Shown: one piece after another, positions 34,003-43,249 of the stretch
Layout of the letters: each line of letters starts with the position of its first letter
Numbering within the stretch: position 1 is the stretch's first letter
Origin: Siphonobacter sp. SORGH_AS_0500
GTDB lineage: Bacteria > Bacteroidota > Bacteroidia > Cytophagales > Spirosomataceae
Direction of reading: 5' to 3'
Assembly (NCBI RefSeq): GCF_002838835.1
Contig: NZ_NHPP01000015.1
Coordinates: 1 to 64,000, forward strand
Length of the DNA stretch: 64,000 nucleotides
Made by a program: the position numbers and the translations under genes
Notes under the pieces: generated by a model
What the model was told of the DNA's origin: nothing
Databases searched by the model: none
Seen by the model: the letters and a program-made list of their open reading frames with translations, nothing else

Positions 34003-34076
34003 CCACCCTGGCTGGTGTCCTCACCAGCCATTAGGAAAAGCCTATTGGTTGGTCAGGATACCAACCAGGGTGGAAA
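34003..34076 (+). repeat. Paired-palindrome repeat, copy near 34 kb
   Basis: GGCTGGTG-TCCT-CACCAGCC and GGTTGGTC-AGGA-TACCAACC, enclosed by CCACCCTGG and CCAGGGTGG. The second stem has two compensating or wobble changes. The spacer 33442-34132 contains no gene. Confidence 0.8.
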
Positions 34077-34133
34077 AATTCTGTTACTTTGTTCGAGAGG
34101 ACAGGTTAGGTTGTAGGAAGTGAATAAACAACA

Positions 34134-34162
34134 AAAAAGCCGTTACTAGGCAACGGCTTTTT
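34134..34162 (-). terminator. Terminator of the ECF sigma gene
   Basis: AAAAAGCCGTT pairs with AACGGCTTTTT, giving a U run on the minus strand. Confidence 0.8.
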
Positions 34163-34189
34163 GGGCAATCTTACAGTGGGTTGGTATGC

Positions 34190-34825
34190 TTATACGGCCT
34201 GAAATTGTTGTTCGTAGGCAGAACGTAGCATCTTCAGGGCCCGGCCCATTTGGGCTTCTACGGTTTTAATCGAGAGGTTTAGTTTTTCTGCAATTTCCCG
34301 ATACATCAACCCTTCTTCGCGGCTCATGCGGAAAATCAAGCGGCAGCGTTTAGGCAAAGCTGAAATATTGGTTTCAATGAAATTGCTAACAATCTGGTAA
34401 TCGTACTGATCTGCCAGACGGTCTTCAGACAGAGGCAGCGAATTGGCTACTTCTGGAGTAATTTCGTGTAAATGTAATTCGTGACGGTAATGTTTTAAAT
34501 AATCGAAAGCCAGGTTACGCACCGAACGGAATAAATAGGACTCAAATGAGGTATGAATTTGCAAACGGGAACGATTCGTCCAGAAGTGCATAAACACGTC
34601 CAATACGACTTCTTCAGCCAGCTCAGTCGAGTTCAGAATCTTGGTTGCATACACCAATAACCGCTTGTGATACCGATGGTACAGGTCGGAGAAAGCGGTA
34701 GCGTCGGCATTTTGAATAAAACGTTCGAACAGTTGAGCAGTAGTGACCTTCGATTTTGCCACTGTTGAGCGTAAAGTAGGACGGCGGGACGTGCTGTTCA
34801 TAGACCTGAGGTTAGTAGATATCAC
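34190..34825 (-). CDS. RNA polymerase ECF sigma factor (Bacteroidota type)
   Basis: This 211-aa sigma-70 family protein has two domains. Region 2 is at about 30-100 (FIQNADATAFSDLYHRYHKRLLVYATKI, then VVLDVFMHFWTNR). Region 4 is at about 145-205 (LPKRCRLIFRMSREEGLMYREIAEKLNLSIKTVEAQMGRALK). The pattern matches the Bacteroides expansion family of sigma factors that usually pair with a FecR anti-sigma and SusC/SusD. None of these follows here, since a terminator closes the gene, so it is an orphan or acts with a distant partner. The start is either ATG 34825 or MNSTSRR eight codons later. Confidence 0.92.
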   Translation of the reverse strand: MISTNLRSMNSTSRRPTLRSTVAKSKVTTAQLFERFIQNADATAFSDLYHRYHKRLLVYATKILNSTELAEEVVLDVFMHFWTNRSRLQIHTSFESYLFRSVRNLAFDYLKHYRHELHLHEITPEVANSLPLSEDRLADQYDYQIVSNFIETNISALPKRCRLIFRMSREEGLMYREIAEKLNLSIKTVEAQMGRALKMLRSAYEQQFQAV

Positions 34826-35084
34826 ATTCGATTATTCCTGGAAATCTGATTTTTACCGAATCAAATTCTGGCGAAATCATGGAATGATATTAGCGGAGTG
34901 ATGAACCGTCTACCAAAGGAATATGAAAATATTTTCACGCAACCGTTCCCGAAACCGTTCCCGGAACTATATTTACTTCAGTTTTTTTTGGTAAAGTTCA
35001 ATTTCAATTCAAAAGCCTTTAACAATAGCCCTTTTAATGGGCAGGAAATAAATTGTATTATTTATAGAAAGGCTGCTTTCTCCT

Positions 35085-36113
35085 ATGGCGAATACACCCA
35101 TCATTACGCTGAAAGAAATTGCCCGCCGATTGGGCTTATCTAAATCGACCGTTTCCCGAGCTTTGCGAGACAGCAGTGAGATTGGAGCCGAAACCAAAAA
35201 ACGTGTATTGGAACTAGCCCGGGAGCTGAGTTATACGCCTAACCCTATTGCTTTGAGTTTGCAACGAAGTCGTAGCCAGACGATTGGCATTATCGTTCCT
35301 GAAATTGCGAATTCGTTTTTTAGCTCAGTTATTAGCGGGATTGAAGATGTGGCGTACCGGATGGGTTATTACATCATGATTTATCAAAGCCATGATTCAG
35401 TGGAACGCGAAGTAACCGATGTACGAAACATTCTGGTGCGTCGGGCGGATGGGTTAATCGTTTCTACCGCCAGCCAAATTCGTAATCTGGATCATTTTCA
35501 TACGTTACAGGAGCAGGGCATACCGGTTGTTTTCTTCGATCGGAAAGTAGAAAACTTCCAAACCCACCAGGTGATTGTCGATGATTTTGACGGAGCTTTT
35601 CGGGGTACGGAACACTTGATTGAACAGGGATGCCGAAAACTGGCCTGCTTAACCGGACCTCAGCACTTACCTATTGTGCAACAACGAACGGCGGGCTTTA
35701 AAGCTGCTTTACAAAAGCATAATTTACCCATCCGAAGCGAATGGTTGGTGGAAGGGCCCTTTCGGCAAATAAGTGGGAATCAGTTAACGAAGGAGTTATT
35801 TTCAGACTTGACAGATCATCCCGACGGAATTCTGGCCGCGAGTACGAGCATCGCTCTGGGTGCCCATTTAGCCATTCGGGAGGTAGGCATGAAAATGCCC
35901 GATCAGGTTTCATTGATTGGCTTTTCAGATCCTCCGATTGCTCCCTTGTTAGATCCGCCGCTGAGTTCGGTGGCTCAGCCCGGCTTTGAAATGGGGCAAC
36001 AGGCCGCGGAATTATTAATCGATTTGATCGAAAAGAAGGGGAAGCCCATTCGTTACCAAACCCGGATTTTACAAACCGACTTGGTGGTCCGGCGATCTTC
36101 TCAACGGAGTTAA
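35085..36113 (+). CDS. LacI family transcriptional regulator
   Basis: This 342-aa regulator has an N-terminal LacI helix-turn-helix (ITLKEIARRLGLSKSTVSRALRDSSEIGAETKKRVLELA, residues about 5-43) with hinge helix NPIALSLQRSRS. The periplasmic-binding-like sugar sensor domain follows (IGIIVPEIANSFFSSVISGIED, SLIGFSDPPIAPLLDPPLSSVAQP). It probably controls a carbohydrate uptake or degradation operon. Which one cannot be told; the gene ends in a bidirectional terminator shared with an esterase, and no transporter adjoins. The ATG is preceded by a long AT-rich leader (34826-35084) with no other feature. Confidence 0.93.
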   Translation: MANTPIITLKEIARRLGLSKSTVSRALRDSSEIGAETKKRVLELARELSYTPNPIALSLQRSRSQTIGIIVPEIANSFFSSVISGIEDVAYRMGYYIMIYQSHDSVEREVTDVRNILVRRADGLIVSTASQIRNLDHFHTLQEQGIPVVFFDRKVENFQTHQVIVDDFDGAFRGTEHLIEQGCRKLACLTGPQHLPIVQQRTAGFKAALQKHNLPIRSEWLVEGPFRQISGNQLTKELFSDLTDHPDGILAASTSIALGAHLAIREVGMKMPDQVSLIGFSDPPIAPLLDPPLSSVAQPGFEMGQQAAELLIDLIEKKGKPIRYQTRILQTDLVVRRSSQRS

Positions 36114-36163
36114 TAAACCAGAAAGGCTCCGACGTTCAAACATTGGAGCCTTTCTGGTTTATT
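36112..36163. terminator. Bidirectional terminator between LacI regulator and esterase
   Basis: A perfect 19-bp inverted repeat (36112-36130 with 36145-36163, core AGAAAGGCTCC) separates two convergent genes. Confidence 0.85.
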
Positions 36164-36172
36164 ACGCTATGA

Positions 36173-37098
36173 CTAGTCTTTGAAGAGTGTACTCATCCAG
36201 TTCTTCAGCCGTTCAGTCCATTGATCGGGAGTGGTTTTATTATTCATTCCAAATCCATGGCCGCCTTTCGGATAGACGTGTAGCTCGACGGGGACGCCGT
36301 TTTTCTCCAGAGCCTGAAAGAAACTGATGGAGTTATTAACCGGAACGGCTTTGTCATCCGCTGCGTGAACCAGAAACGTTGGTGGCGTTTTTGAAGTAAT
36401 CTGCTTTTCGTTAGAATATTCCGTTTCCAGTTCAGCCGTTGGCTTTTTACCGAGCAAGGCATCGTGTGAACCCATGTGCGTAAAGGATGGGTCCATGGTA
36501 ATAACGGGGTATAACAAGATCATAAAATCCGGGCGAACCGAAACGTCTGACCGACCTTTCCAGTTACCCACGGGTTTTTCGAAATGTGTTCCAGCCGTTG
36601 ACGCTACGTGACCCCCCGCTGAAAAGCCCATAATTCCAATGCGATCAGGATTAATCCCGAACTCCTTCGCTCGGGAACGTACCAGACGGATGGCTTGCTG
36701 GGCATCCATCAAAGGGCCAATCTCATTTACCTCCATCAGGTTCGCCGTAGAAGGAAGTCGATATTTCAATACGAAAGCCGTAACGCCCGCTTCATTGAAC
36801 ATTTTCGCTACGTCAACGCCTTCGTGGTCAATGGCGAGAATGTAGTAACCACCACCGGGACAAATAATAACTGACGTACCATTAGGTTTGGCGGGCTTGT
36901 AAACGGTAATGGAAGGTTTCGTTATATTTTTGATTCGATGGAAAGAATCTTTCCCGGACCCTTCCTCAATTTCATCGGTCAGAGAAGCTTTGGGGCCCTG
37001 ATTCGGAATCGGGCTGAAGTCGTAAAGAGGGATAACCTGTTGAGCCTGCACGTTTAGAAAGAGCATACTGCTTAGTAAAAACAACCATGGTTTTTCAT
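36173..37098 (-). pseudogene. Alpha/beta hydrolase (acetyl-xylan or feruloyl esterase-like), frameshifted in the signal peptide
   Basis: The open frame starts at a TTG (37084) inside a signal peptide. An ATG at 37098 followed by five A reads MKNHGCFY and stops. One added A gives MKKPWLFLLSSMLFLNVQAQ, an ideal signal peptide, and a 308-aa protein. The mature part is an alpha/beta hydrolase of the BD-FAE/Axe-like group: VIICPGGGYYILAIDHEG (oxyanion region HGGG-like), GFSAGGH with the nucleophile Ser, VHAADDKAVPVNNS with Asp, and GGHGFGM with His. It would release acetyl or feruloyl groups from plant polysaccharides outside the cytoplasm. The lost A is the sixth one-base deletion in this window. 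Confidence 0.85.
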
Positions 37099-37198
37099 AG
37101 GATCAATAGAGATTAAAGTTCTGTTCAATGCATCTGAAATGAGACGATACTAGGGGGCAATTAACCTTACGAACGCCACTTTTCAAATGATCCTGAAT

Positions 37199-38134
37199 TT
37201 ATGATTCCTGAGAAACAGGCTCTGCTCGTTTTTTCAATCGCTGCCCCACCGAAATCAGAATGACAGCCGAAATGATAATTCCTGCGGCCAATACTACTTT
37301 TAATGACAGAGGTTCGTTAACAAATAAGTAACCTAATAACAAGGCAACCAGCGGGTTAACGTAGTTATAAGTCGCCAGTAACGTGGGGGACGTACGTTGG
37401 GACAACCAACTGAATACGGTAAATCCACCGAGCGAACCAAAAATAAGCAGGTATAAAAAGGAATAACAAGTGCTGGCGTTCAAACCCGATGGATTAAAAA
37501 GAGGAAACTCACCTGCCACCAAACTTCCTAATAAGGTTACAGTCCCGCCGGCCAACATTTGCATGGCCGAAAGGTAAGCTGCCGAATAAGGTAGCTGAGC
37601 TCGCTGAGAAATAACCATCCCCAGGCTCCAGCAAAACGTAGCCGTTAATAACGCGATAATGCCCAATGTGAACTGAGCGGAATCGCCTTCCAGCGAGAAT
37701 GAATTGAAATCAAGTAATAAACCGACGCCGACGAGCCCGATTAATACGCCCATGATGACCATGGGGCTTGGGATATTTTTTAGCCAGAGCCACTGCAACA
37801 GAACCAGCCAGATCGGTACGGCTGCGACAATGAGAGCTGCATAACCCGTAGGAACCCAGGCCAAAGCGATGGTTACACCCCCGTTCCCTGCACCCAGCAA
37901 CAAGGTTCCGATGAGGAGAGAAGTAAGCCAGGCTTTGGAACTCAGACGAACGTTGGGTTCGGTAACTTTTGCCCAAATCATCATAATAATCCCCGCCGAA
38001 AAATTTCGAATGCCAGAAGCCATTAGCGGAGGAACGGTTTCAACGAGGTAATGAAGAGCCAAATAGGTACTTCCCCAGGCCAGGTATAAATAAAGTAATC
38101 CTGACCAGATTTTCAGAGTAGACGTGTGATTCAT
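37199..38134 (-). CDS. EamA/DMT family transporter
   Basis: This 311-aa protein has ten predicted membrane segments in two EamA repeats. The first runs from LYLYLAWGSTYLALHYLVETVPPLMASGIRNF. The second is LTATFCWSLGMVISQRAQLPYSAAYLSAMQMLAGG, and it ends with TYNYVNPLVALLLGYLFVNEPLSL. It exports or imports small metabolites; the substrate is unknown. The start is ATG 38134 (MNHTSTLK); the in-frame extension to 38197 crosses the promoter box at 38154-38161 and is rejected. It is an isolated gene. Confidence 0.92.
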   Translation of the reverse strand: MNHTSTLKIWSGLLYLYLAWGSTYLALHYLVETVPPLMASGIRNFSAGIIMMIWAKVTEPNVRLSSKAWLTSLLIGTLLLGAGNGGVTIALAWVPTGYAALIVAAVPIWLVLLQWLWLKNIPSPMVIMGVLIGLVGVGLLLDFNSFSLEGDSAQFTLGIIALLTATFCWSLGMVISQRAQLPYSAAYLSAMQMLAGGTVTLLGSLVAGEFPLFNPSGLNASTCYSFLYLLIFGSLGGFTVFSWLSQRTSPTLLATYNYVNPLVALLLGYLFVNEPLSLKVVLAAGIIISAVILISVGQRLKKRAEPVSQES

Positions 38135-38153
38135 AGCATTGAAAAAAGCGAAG

Positions 38154-38161
38154 CAAAGGTA
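38154..38161 (-). promoter_or_regulatory. Candidate -7 box for the EamA gene
   Basis: The minus strand reads TACCTTTG, 20 nt before the ATG at 38134. It supports that start. The 38198-38555 stretch upstream holds no gene I can support. Confidence 0.5.
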
Positions 38162-38555
38162 CAGGAATCCACGGGGAGTACGTGTTAGATTGCCCATGAA
38201 GCCGCTGAGAAAGCGTATATTTTAAGTCATGCTTAACTTAAAATAGGATTAAAATCGACTTAGAGATTTTGTTAAAAAAGGCTCCTTGCGTAATTCAAAC
38301 CCGGTCTGGTATTGTGACAATTAGTTTTTGATTAGTTGAACGAAGGAAGGGGTTTTCGAAGATGTAGATGAGGCATCAAAAATCAGTTATTCGAGATTAA
38401 AAGCAGATTTCTCACTTGACTTTTTCGTCCATAAATCATCAAACCTAGCATCAGGAAACGGCTTTTCTGAGTTTATTACCCTAAGAAGAGAAATAGAGCT
38501 TCGGCTCTTCGCGATATACACGATTTTATCAGAGTAGTTTATAGTGGGAAGGTTG

Positions 38556-38586
38556 AAAAACTCCGCTCGTTTGAGCGGAGTTTTTT
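38556..38586. terminator. Bidirectional terminator downstream of the MFS gene
   Basis: CTCCGCTC-GTTT-GAGCGGAG is flanked by A5 on the left and T6 on the right. A small frame at 38387-38602 runs through it and is therefore not believed. Confidence 0.9.
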
Positions 38587-38697
38587 CTTTATCAGCAGGC
38601 ATGAAAAAACAGCTACGGTAGTATTTTCAGAAAAATGTACGGGCATTTTACCGCTGTTAAGCTTCTGATGTACCCAAGCGTTTTCAGCTAGAATCTC

Positions 38698-39858
38698 CTA
38701 GCGTTTGACTCGATGAGCTAAAAACCAGATGCCTAAACCCAGTATCACGACCAAGAATAAAGCTATTCGTAGGGTAGCCGCTTCGGCAATAAAACCAATG
38801 AGAGGCGGTCCCATCAGAAATCCGGTGTAACCTACAGTAGAAACCGCCGCCAGAGCAATTCCCGCAGACATGGTTTCGGAGCGACCCGCTTCTGAGTACA
38901 CCAGGGGAACGACTGCCGCGACCCCAAATCCGATGATTAAGAAACCGATAATAACCGCAATCGGGAAAGATACGCCTACGGCCAGAGCCATTCCGAGAGC
39001 AATGCCTAATCCGCTCATTTGCAGCATTTTTCGAATACCATATCGAACCGTTAACCAGTCCCCCATAAACCGACCCGTAGCCATGGTGATGGTAAAAGCG
39101 GTGTAACCCATAGAGGCCACTGCTCCACCACTCTGACGGTAATAAATGGACGACCAGTCGGCCATGGCTCCTTCGGTCAGCATGCAGCAGAACGAAATCA
39201 ATCCCAGCAGTAATAAAGCACGGTCGGGCAGGACAAACATGGGTGTCTTTTCTGAACTTGTTTGCTCTTTCCGATCCGTACTAATCAATGATCGGTAAGC
39301 CAATAAGGCAATTAAAATCGAAAGAGCCATGACTCCCAGAAAATGATAAAAGGGAGTAATGTGCAGGGCCCCCGCAATACCACCCAGAGCAGAACCAGCG
39401 AAAGCTCCCAGGCTGAACAAACCATGGCAGGAAGACATGATGGGTTTGCCAAACCCCGCTTCCACACTTACTACTTGCGTGTTTACAGCGATATTGGCTA
39501 CATCACCAGCGGCTCCGTAGCAGAACAAGGCCAGAGCCAGTTGCCAGCCCGTATCCATAAATCCCAGGAAGGGGAGGATACCCACGTAAAAAATCAATGA
39601 CCATAAGGTTACCGTCCGACTGCCAATTTTCGTTACCAGCCAACCCGCCGGAGCCAGGGCTACCAGCGAACCCAGCGGCATACCCAATAAAACAGAACCT
39701 AACTGCCCCGGACTAAGGTGCATGGCTTGCTGAATGTCGGGAATACGGGCGGCCCAGCTAGCAAAACTCAGTCCCATTAAAAAGAAAAAGGTGCTTACTG
39801 ATAGGCGAGCTGCCGGGTAATTCAATGGGTCTGTTTGGGTGATTTCAGACGAAACCAT
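38698..39858 (-). CDS. MFS transporter
   Basis: This 386-aa major facilitator protein has twelve predicted membrane segments and the loop 2-3 motif GMPLGSLVALAPAGWLVTKIGSRTVTL. FFLMGLSFASWAARIPDIQQAMHLSPGQLGSVLLG is characteristic of the FsrA/YbjJ-like group of MFS carriers. These are sometimes linked to sugar or sugar-phosphate metabolism, but the substrate is not certain. It is followed by a bidirectional terminator. It lies 24 nt after a nucleotidase gene and two genes from a HAD phosphatase on the same strand. With the divergent DeoR regulator they may form a small carbohydrate-related unit. Confidence 0.92.
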   Translation of the reverse strand: MVSSEITQTDPLNYPAARLSVSTFFFLMGLSFASWAARIPDIQQAMHLSPGQLGSVLLGMPLGSLVALAPAGWLVTKIGSRTVTLWSLIFYVGILPFLGFMDTGWQLALALFCYGAAGDVANIAVNTQVVSVEAGFGKPIMSSCHGLFSLGAFAGSALGGIAGALHITPFYHFLGVMALSILIALLAYRSLISTDRKEQTSSEKTPMFVLPDRALLLLGLISFCCMLTEGAMADWSSIYYRQSGGAVASMGYTAFTITMATGRFMGDWLTVRYGIRKMLQMSGLGIALGMALAVGVSFPIAVIIGFLIIGFGVAAVVPLVYSEAGRSETMSAGIALAAVSTVGYTGFLMGPPLIGFIAEAATLRIALFLVVILGLGIWFLAHRVKR

Positions 39859-39882
39859 AGGGTCGTTTTTATGTCGTAAGGT

Positions 39883-40422
39883 CTACGCTTCAATGGGAGC
39901 AGGTAATAGCAACCGCTCTACTTCACGCCAGGTTTTTACACGTTGATAACCTTCCAGCGTTTGGTTATGTGGGGCATCAAACAAAATCGGAGTGCCACGG
40001 AAGGTATTCAGATTTTTCTCGTGATCGTCGATGAGGTAATCCGCTTCAATCATCCATTTGTGCCCACAGAGGACAATATACCGCCAATCGATGAAAGGAA
40101 AATACTCTGCCAGCCAATCCACTTTTTCTTTAAGTGAATTGGGAAACTCAATCGCGGCAGAAACGATGAAAACTTCGTAGTGATCCATCAATCTTTTTAC
40201 CACCTCCTGAGCATCAGGCATAACCTGCATTCCCCGGAAAAAGCCTGGTTCATGAACCCAGGTTTTAACAGTATCGGCGTGAATATCAACCGCTTCTGCC
40301 CAATTAGAGCCTTGCAACAACTCACGGGTAACCGTTTTTCCTACTCGATTAATACAATATTCGATGAAACGTCCAGAAGCATCTGCCAGAACGTCGTCCA
40401 TGTCAATCAGAATTCGTTTCAT
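39883..40422 (-). CDS. 5'(3')-deoxyribonucleotidase-like HAD protein
   Basis: This 179-aa protein of the NT5C type of the HAD superfamily has motif I at the N-terminus (RILIDMDDVLAD, D8 and D10). Motif II is VFIVSAAIEFP, with a late acidic motif YLIDDHEKNLNTF (two Asp). These enzymes dephosphorylate (deoxy)nucleoside monophosphates. It sits 3 nt downstream of another HAD protein, so translation is probably coupled. The start ATG is at 40422. Normal length for the family. Confidence 0.9.
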   Translation of the reverse strand: MKRILIDMDDVLADASGRFIEYCINRVGKTVTRELLQGSNWAEAVDIHADTVKTWVHEPGFFRGMQVMPDAQEVVKRLMDHYEVFIVSAAIEFPNSLKEKVDWLAEYFPFIDWRYIVLCGHKWMIEADYLIDDHEKNLNTFRGTPILFDAPHNQTLEGYQRVKTWREVERLLLPAPIEA

Positions 40423-40425
40423 ATC

Positions 40426-41115
40426 CTACAAAGCAGTTTGTAAATCGGCCCTTTTTAGAATGGTTAATAACTGAGAAATGGTATTTTCATTCCAGGAGTC
40501 GATTCGCCAGTCGGCTAACGATAAATCCTGGTTCCCGGAATTGGGATTGACATAACCCAGACAAGCCATTCCGGCAGCTTTGGCGGCCCGGCAGCCGTTG
40601 GTAGAATCTTCAATTACCAGGCATTCCTCGGGTTTTACTCCGTAAAAAGCGGCCTGCCGCAGGAAAATCTCAGGATCCGGTTTGGACCGGGGTACATCTT
40701 CGCCGCTTAGAATATTCTGAAAGTAAGGTCGAAAACCCGAGCGATCCAGGCATAGTTCGATCATCCGCCGTTGGTTGGAGGAGGATAGAACCATAGGAAT
40801 ATTCTCTTCATCCAACCTTTTCAGAACGTCTGAAATGCCATTTACTAAAGGAAGCGGATCGAGACTGGCGAATTTTTCCATCAACAAATCATACTCTCGT
40901 TCAACGTACACAACGGCTGGTTCAGGAAGCAGATCGGGATAAATCGTTTTAAACCGTCCGAAAATTTCTCTCGGAGCCACGCCCGTGACGCTATCCAGCT
41001 CCAACTGACTCAAGGTAATGCCTAATTGAGTTTCAAAGTAATAAGGATGAAAATGATGATAGATGGGTTCACTATCAACCAAAACCCCATCCATATCGAA
41101 TATGACTAGCTTCAT
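40426..41115 (-). CDS. HAD family phosphatase (beta-phosphoglucomutase-like)
   Basis: This 229-aa HAD hydrolase has motif I FDMDGVLVDSEP (D8/D10), a helical cap, motif II VLSSSNQ, motif III Lys in RSKPDPEIF, and motif IV VIEDSTNG. The cap type and these motifs match sugar-phosphate phosphatases and beta-phosphoglucomutases; which reaction it carries out cannot be decided. It is the first gene of a run with a nucleotidase and an MFS carrier, and it is divergent from a DeoR regulator, which could control it through the 108-nt intergenic region. Confidence 0.9.
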   Translation of the reverse strand: MKLVIFDMDGVLVDSEPIYHHFHPYYFETQLGITLSQLELDSVTGVAPREIFGRFKTIYPDLLPEPAVVYVEREYDLLMEKFASLDPLPLVNGISDVLKRLDEENIPMVLSSSNQRRMIELCLDRSGFRPYFQNILSGEDVPRSKPDPEIFLRQAAFYGVKPEECLVIEDSTNGCRAAKAAGMACLGYVNPNSGNQDLSLADWRIDSWNENTISQLLTILKRADLQTAL

Positions 41116-41191
41116 GCGTTATTTTTCGTTAATACGATTTAGTTCAACAAAAAACCGTAACAAAACGCATACTTCCAAATTAAATATGTGT

Positions 41192-41199
41192 TACTTTTG
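41192..41199 (+). promoter_or_regulatory. Candidate -7 box for the DeoR gene
   Basis: TACTTTTG, 25 nt before the ATG at 41224. An in-frame upstream start at 41188 overlaps it and is rejected. Confidence 0.5.
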
Positions 41200-41223
41200 G
41201 GAAGAAAAACGAATAAAAACGAA

Positions 41224-41982
41224 ATGCTCCGCGAAGAACGCCTTCAATATATCCTTCAGAAACTGGTTCAGCAACAACGGGTAAGTTCCGTGGAATTAAG
41301 TCAGGAGCTTAACGTTTCGGATGATACCATCCGCCGGGATTTGAATGAACTGGCGAAGGATGGCCTTTTGAAAAAAGTCCACGGGGGGGCGGTTCCGGCG
41401 GTTCCTAAAGCTCCAGCTCCCTTGAAACTGACGGAACGAATTGCCTATGCTCAAACCGAAAAACAGGAGATTGCACAAAAAGCACTGGCCGTATTTGAAT
41501 CCGGGCAAACGATTATTCTGGATAATGGATCTACCAACATGTTAATTGCCCGATCGTTACCACCAGAACTTCAGGTTCAGATATTTACGAATAGTTTATC
41601 CATTGCTCAAATTCTGAGCGAACACCCCAATGTGGAAGTTCATTTGATGGGGGGCTGGATTTTCAAACGGGCTCAGGTAACCCTCGGAGCGGCAGTGATT
41701 AATATGATCGAACGACTTCGCCCGGATTTGTGCATCATGGGTGTTTGCTCCATTCATCATGAACTCGGCGTGACGACGCCGTACTGGGAAGAGGCTCTGG
41801 TGAAACAGAAAATGACTCAGGTTTCCAAGAAAGTGATTGCAACGGCCTGGAAGGATAAGTTTAATACCGCAGAAACCTGTAAAGTGTGCGATTACGAAGA
41901 GCTGGATTTATTAATAACCTCGTCGCAGGCTCCTACCGAAAACTTGTCATCTTACCTCAATAAAGGCGTAGAAATCTGGTAA
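41224..41982 (+). CDS. DeoR/GlpR family transcriptional regulator
   Basis: This 252-aa regulator has an N-terminal DeoR helix-turn-helix (MLREERLQYILQKLVQQQRVSSVELSQELNVSDDTIRRDLNELAKDG, ending KKVHGGAV). The DeoRC sugar-phosphate sensing domain follows (GQTIILDNGSTNMLIARSLP, VEVHLMGG). It is usually a repressor relieved by a phosphorylated sugar. It is divergently transcribed from HAD, nucleotidase and MFS genes, which are the obvious candidate targets. The start is ATG 41224; an upstream in-frame ATG lies within the promoter. Confidence 0.93.
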   Translation: MLREERLQYILQKLVQQQRVSSVELSQELNVSDDTIRRDLNELAKDGLLKKVHGGAVPAVPKAPAPLKLTERIAYAQTEKQEIAQKALAVFESGQTIILDNGSTNMLIARSLPPELQVQIFTNSLSIAQILSEHPNVEVHLMGGWIFKRAQVTLGAAVINMIERLRPDLCIMGVCSIHHELGVTTPYWEEALVKQKMTQVSKKVIATAWKDKFNTAETCKVCDYEELDLLITSSQAPTENLSSYLNKGVEIW

Positions 41983-42059
41983 GGGGTTCAGTTTTGAATG
42001 ATTGAGGGAATGAATGATTGAATGATTGAATACTGATTTTGTTACATTCCTCTCTTTTG

Positions 42060-42486
42060 CAGTCGCTCGGCTCTGCCGAGTGACGACTTAACTGTAGGCC
42101 TCTGGCCGTGTTTCCCAAAGACAATAGAGGTAAGCTAAATGATTTACCAAATCCAGCCATTTTTCAATTCTACTGGCCCATTCATCTATTTCCTCACTCG
42201 GTAAAGCCGAGCAACTACGAGAGAAATCATTAGGTAGAGACGTGACTTCATCGCGTCTGGCTTTCCCTGCCGTGGCTAATGTCTCACCAACCACGGCATA
42301 AAGGGGATAAAGTCGCGTTTCTACGTGAAGAATCGCATGTTTTGGGGTTATCATATAAACTGTAGGCTTTTGGCTGTCTTTTTAAAAGAGATAGGGGAGC
42401 TAGTGTTTGCCTGACCTAAATGTTTTCAATGCCACCGGCTTGTTCATCTATTTCGTCACTCGACAGAGCCGAGCGATTGCGGGAGG
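42060..42486. repeat. Cluster of dispersed palindromic repeats
   Basis: The spacer 41983-42655 holds no credible gene. It contains a CTCGGCTCTGCCGAG unit (42066-42080, reverse copy of the one at 350-402) and two direct copies of a unit of about 65 nt that includes TTCATCTATTTC and CTCGG/GCCGAG (42166-42225 and 42420-42486). It also has a CGTGGCTAATG...CACGG palindrome (42272-42296) and a GCGATGAAGTC-type unit. A 67-88 codon minus-strand frame translates only these repeats. Confidence 0.75.
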
Positions 42487-42655
42487 AGTAATTCTAAAAA
42501 CTCAAAACGCTTAACTCCCAACCCAAAACTCCAAACGCATAGCCATTTTTCGCTTTTGGCAGATTTTTTTACGGATATCACACACGTTTATGCTGAAAAA
42601 TTAAGTTATCTTGCTTAAGCACCGTTTTTCAGTGATTTTTAAATGAGAACTGACC

Positions 42656-43249
42656 ATGAAGGAATTGAGCGACTTTCTACCCGGAAAAAACAATGCTCAA
42701 ACGAAGGTTACCAAAGGCTGTTTGTTATTGGCTGAACCTTTTTTGGGCGATGAAAATTTTGAGCGAAGTGTGGTGTTGATTTGTGAACATAACGAGCAAG
42801 GTTCTTTCGGACTGGTATTAAATCAAACGACGGAGCTTTTACTGGATGATGTAATTGAAGAAGACATTTACCCCGATATTCCTCTGTTTGTAGGAGGCCC
42901 GGTGGAGAAAAATACGCTTCACTACATTCACCGGAGGCCTGATCTGATTGAAGATTCGATTCAGTTGGATGGAAATTTATATTGGAGTGGAAACTTTGAA
43001 CAGATAAAGAAACTCTTGAATCTGGGTACGCTAAAAACCGAAGACATTCGATTTTTCATCGGCTACTCGGGCTGGAATGCCGGACAGCTTACTTCTGAGT
43101 TAAGTCGCGATTCCTGGATTATCTCAAAGGTTAGTACAAACGATCTGTTTGATACGTCAACAGATCAGCTCTGGCGGGTTACGCTACGGAATATGGGGGG
43201 AGCTTACCGTGTACTTTCCCATTATCCTACCGATCCCAGATTAAACTAA
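42656..43249 (+). CDS. YqgE/AlgH family protein
   Basis: This 197-aa protein of the UPF0301 (YqgE/AlgH) family has KGCLLLAEPFLGDENFERSVVLICEHNEQGSFGLVLNQ near its N-terminus (about 20-58). GGPVEKNTLHYIHRR, then FFIGYSGWNAGQL (about 140) and SHYPTDPRLN at the end follow. The family forms a compact alpha/beta fold of uncertain biochemical function; AlgH was named for alginate regulation in Pseudomonas. Start ATG 42656. It is monocistronic, ending in a strong bidirectional terminator. Confidence 0.94.
   Translation: MKELSDFLPGKNNAQTKVTKGCLLLAEPFLGDENFERSVVLICEHNEQGSFGLVLNQTTELLLDDVIEEDIYPDIPLFVGGPVEKNTLHYIHRRPDLIEDSIQLDGNLYWSGNFEQIKKLLNLGTLKTEDIRFFIGYSGWNAGQLTSELSRDSWIISKVSTNDLFDTSTDQLWRVTLRNMGGAYRVLSHYPTDPRLN

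Noticed and set aside
38387..38602. 71-codon minus-strand frame
   Set aside because: Runs through a strong bidirectional terminator hairpin.
42088..42354. 88-codon minus-strand frame
   Set aside because: Composed largely of repeat-derived words shared with other spacers; no recognisable protein features.
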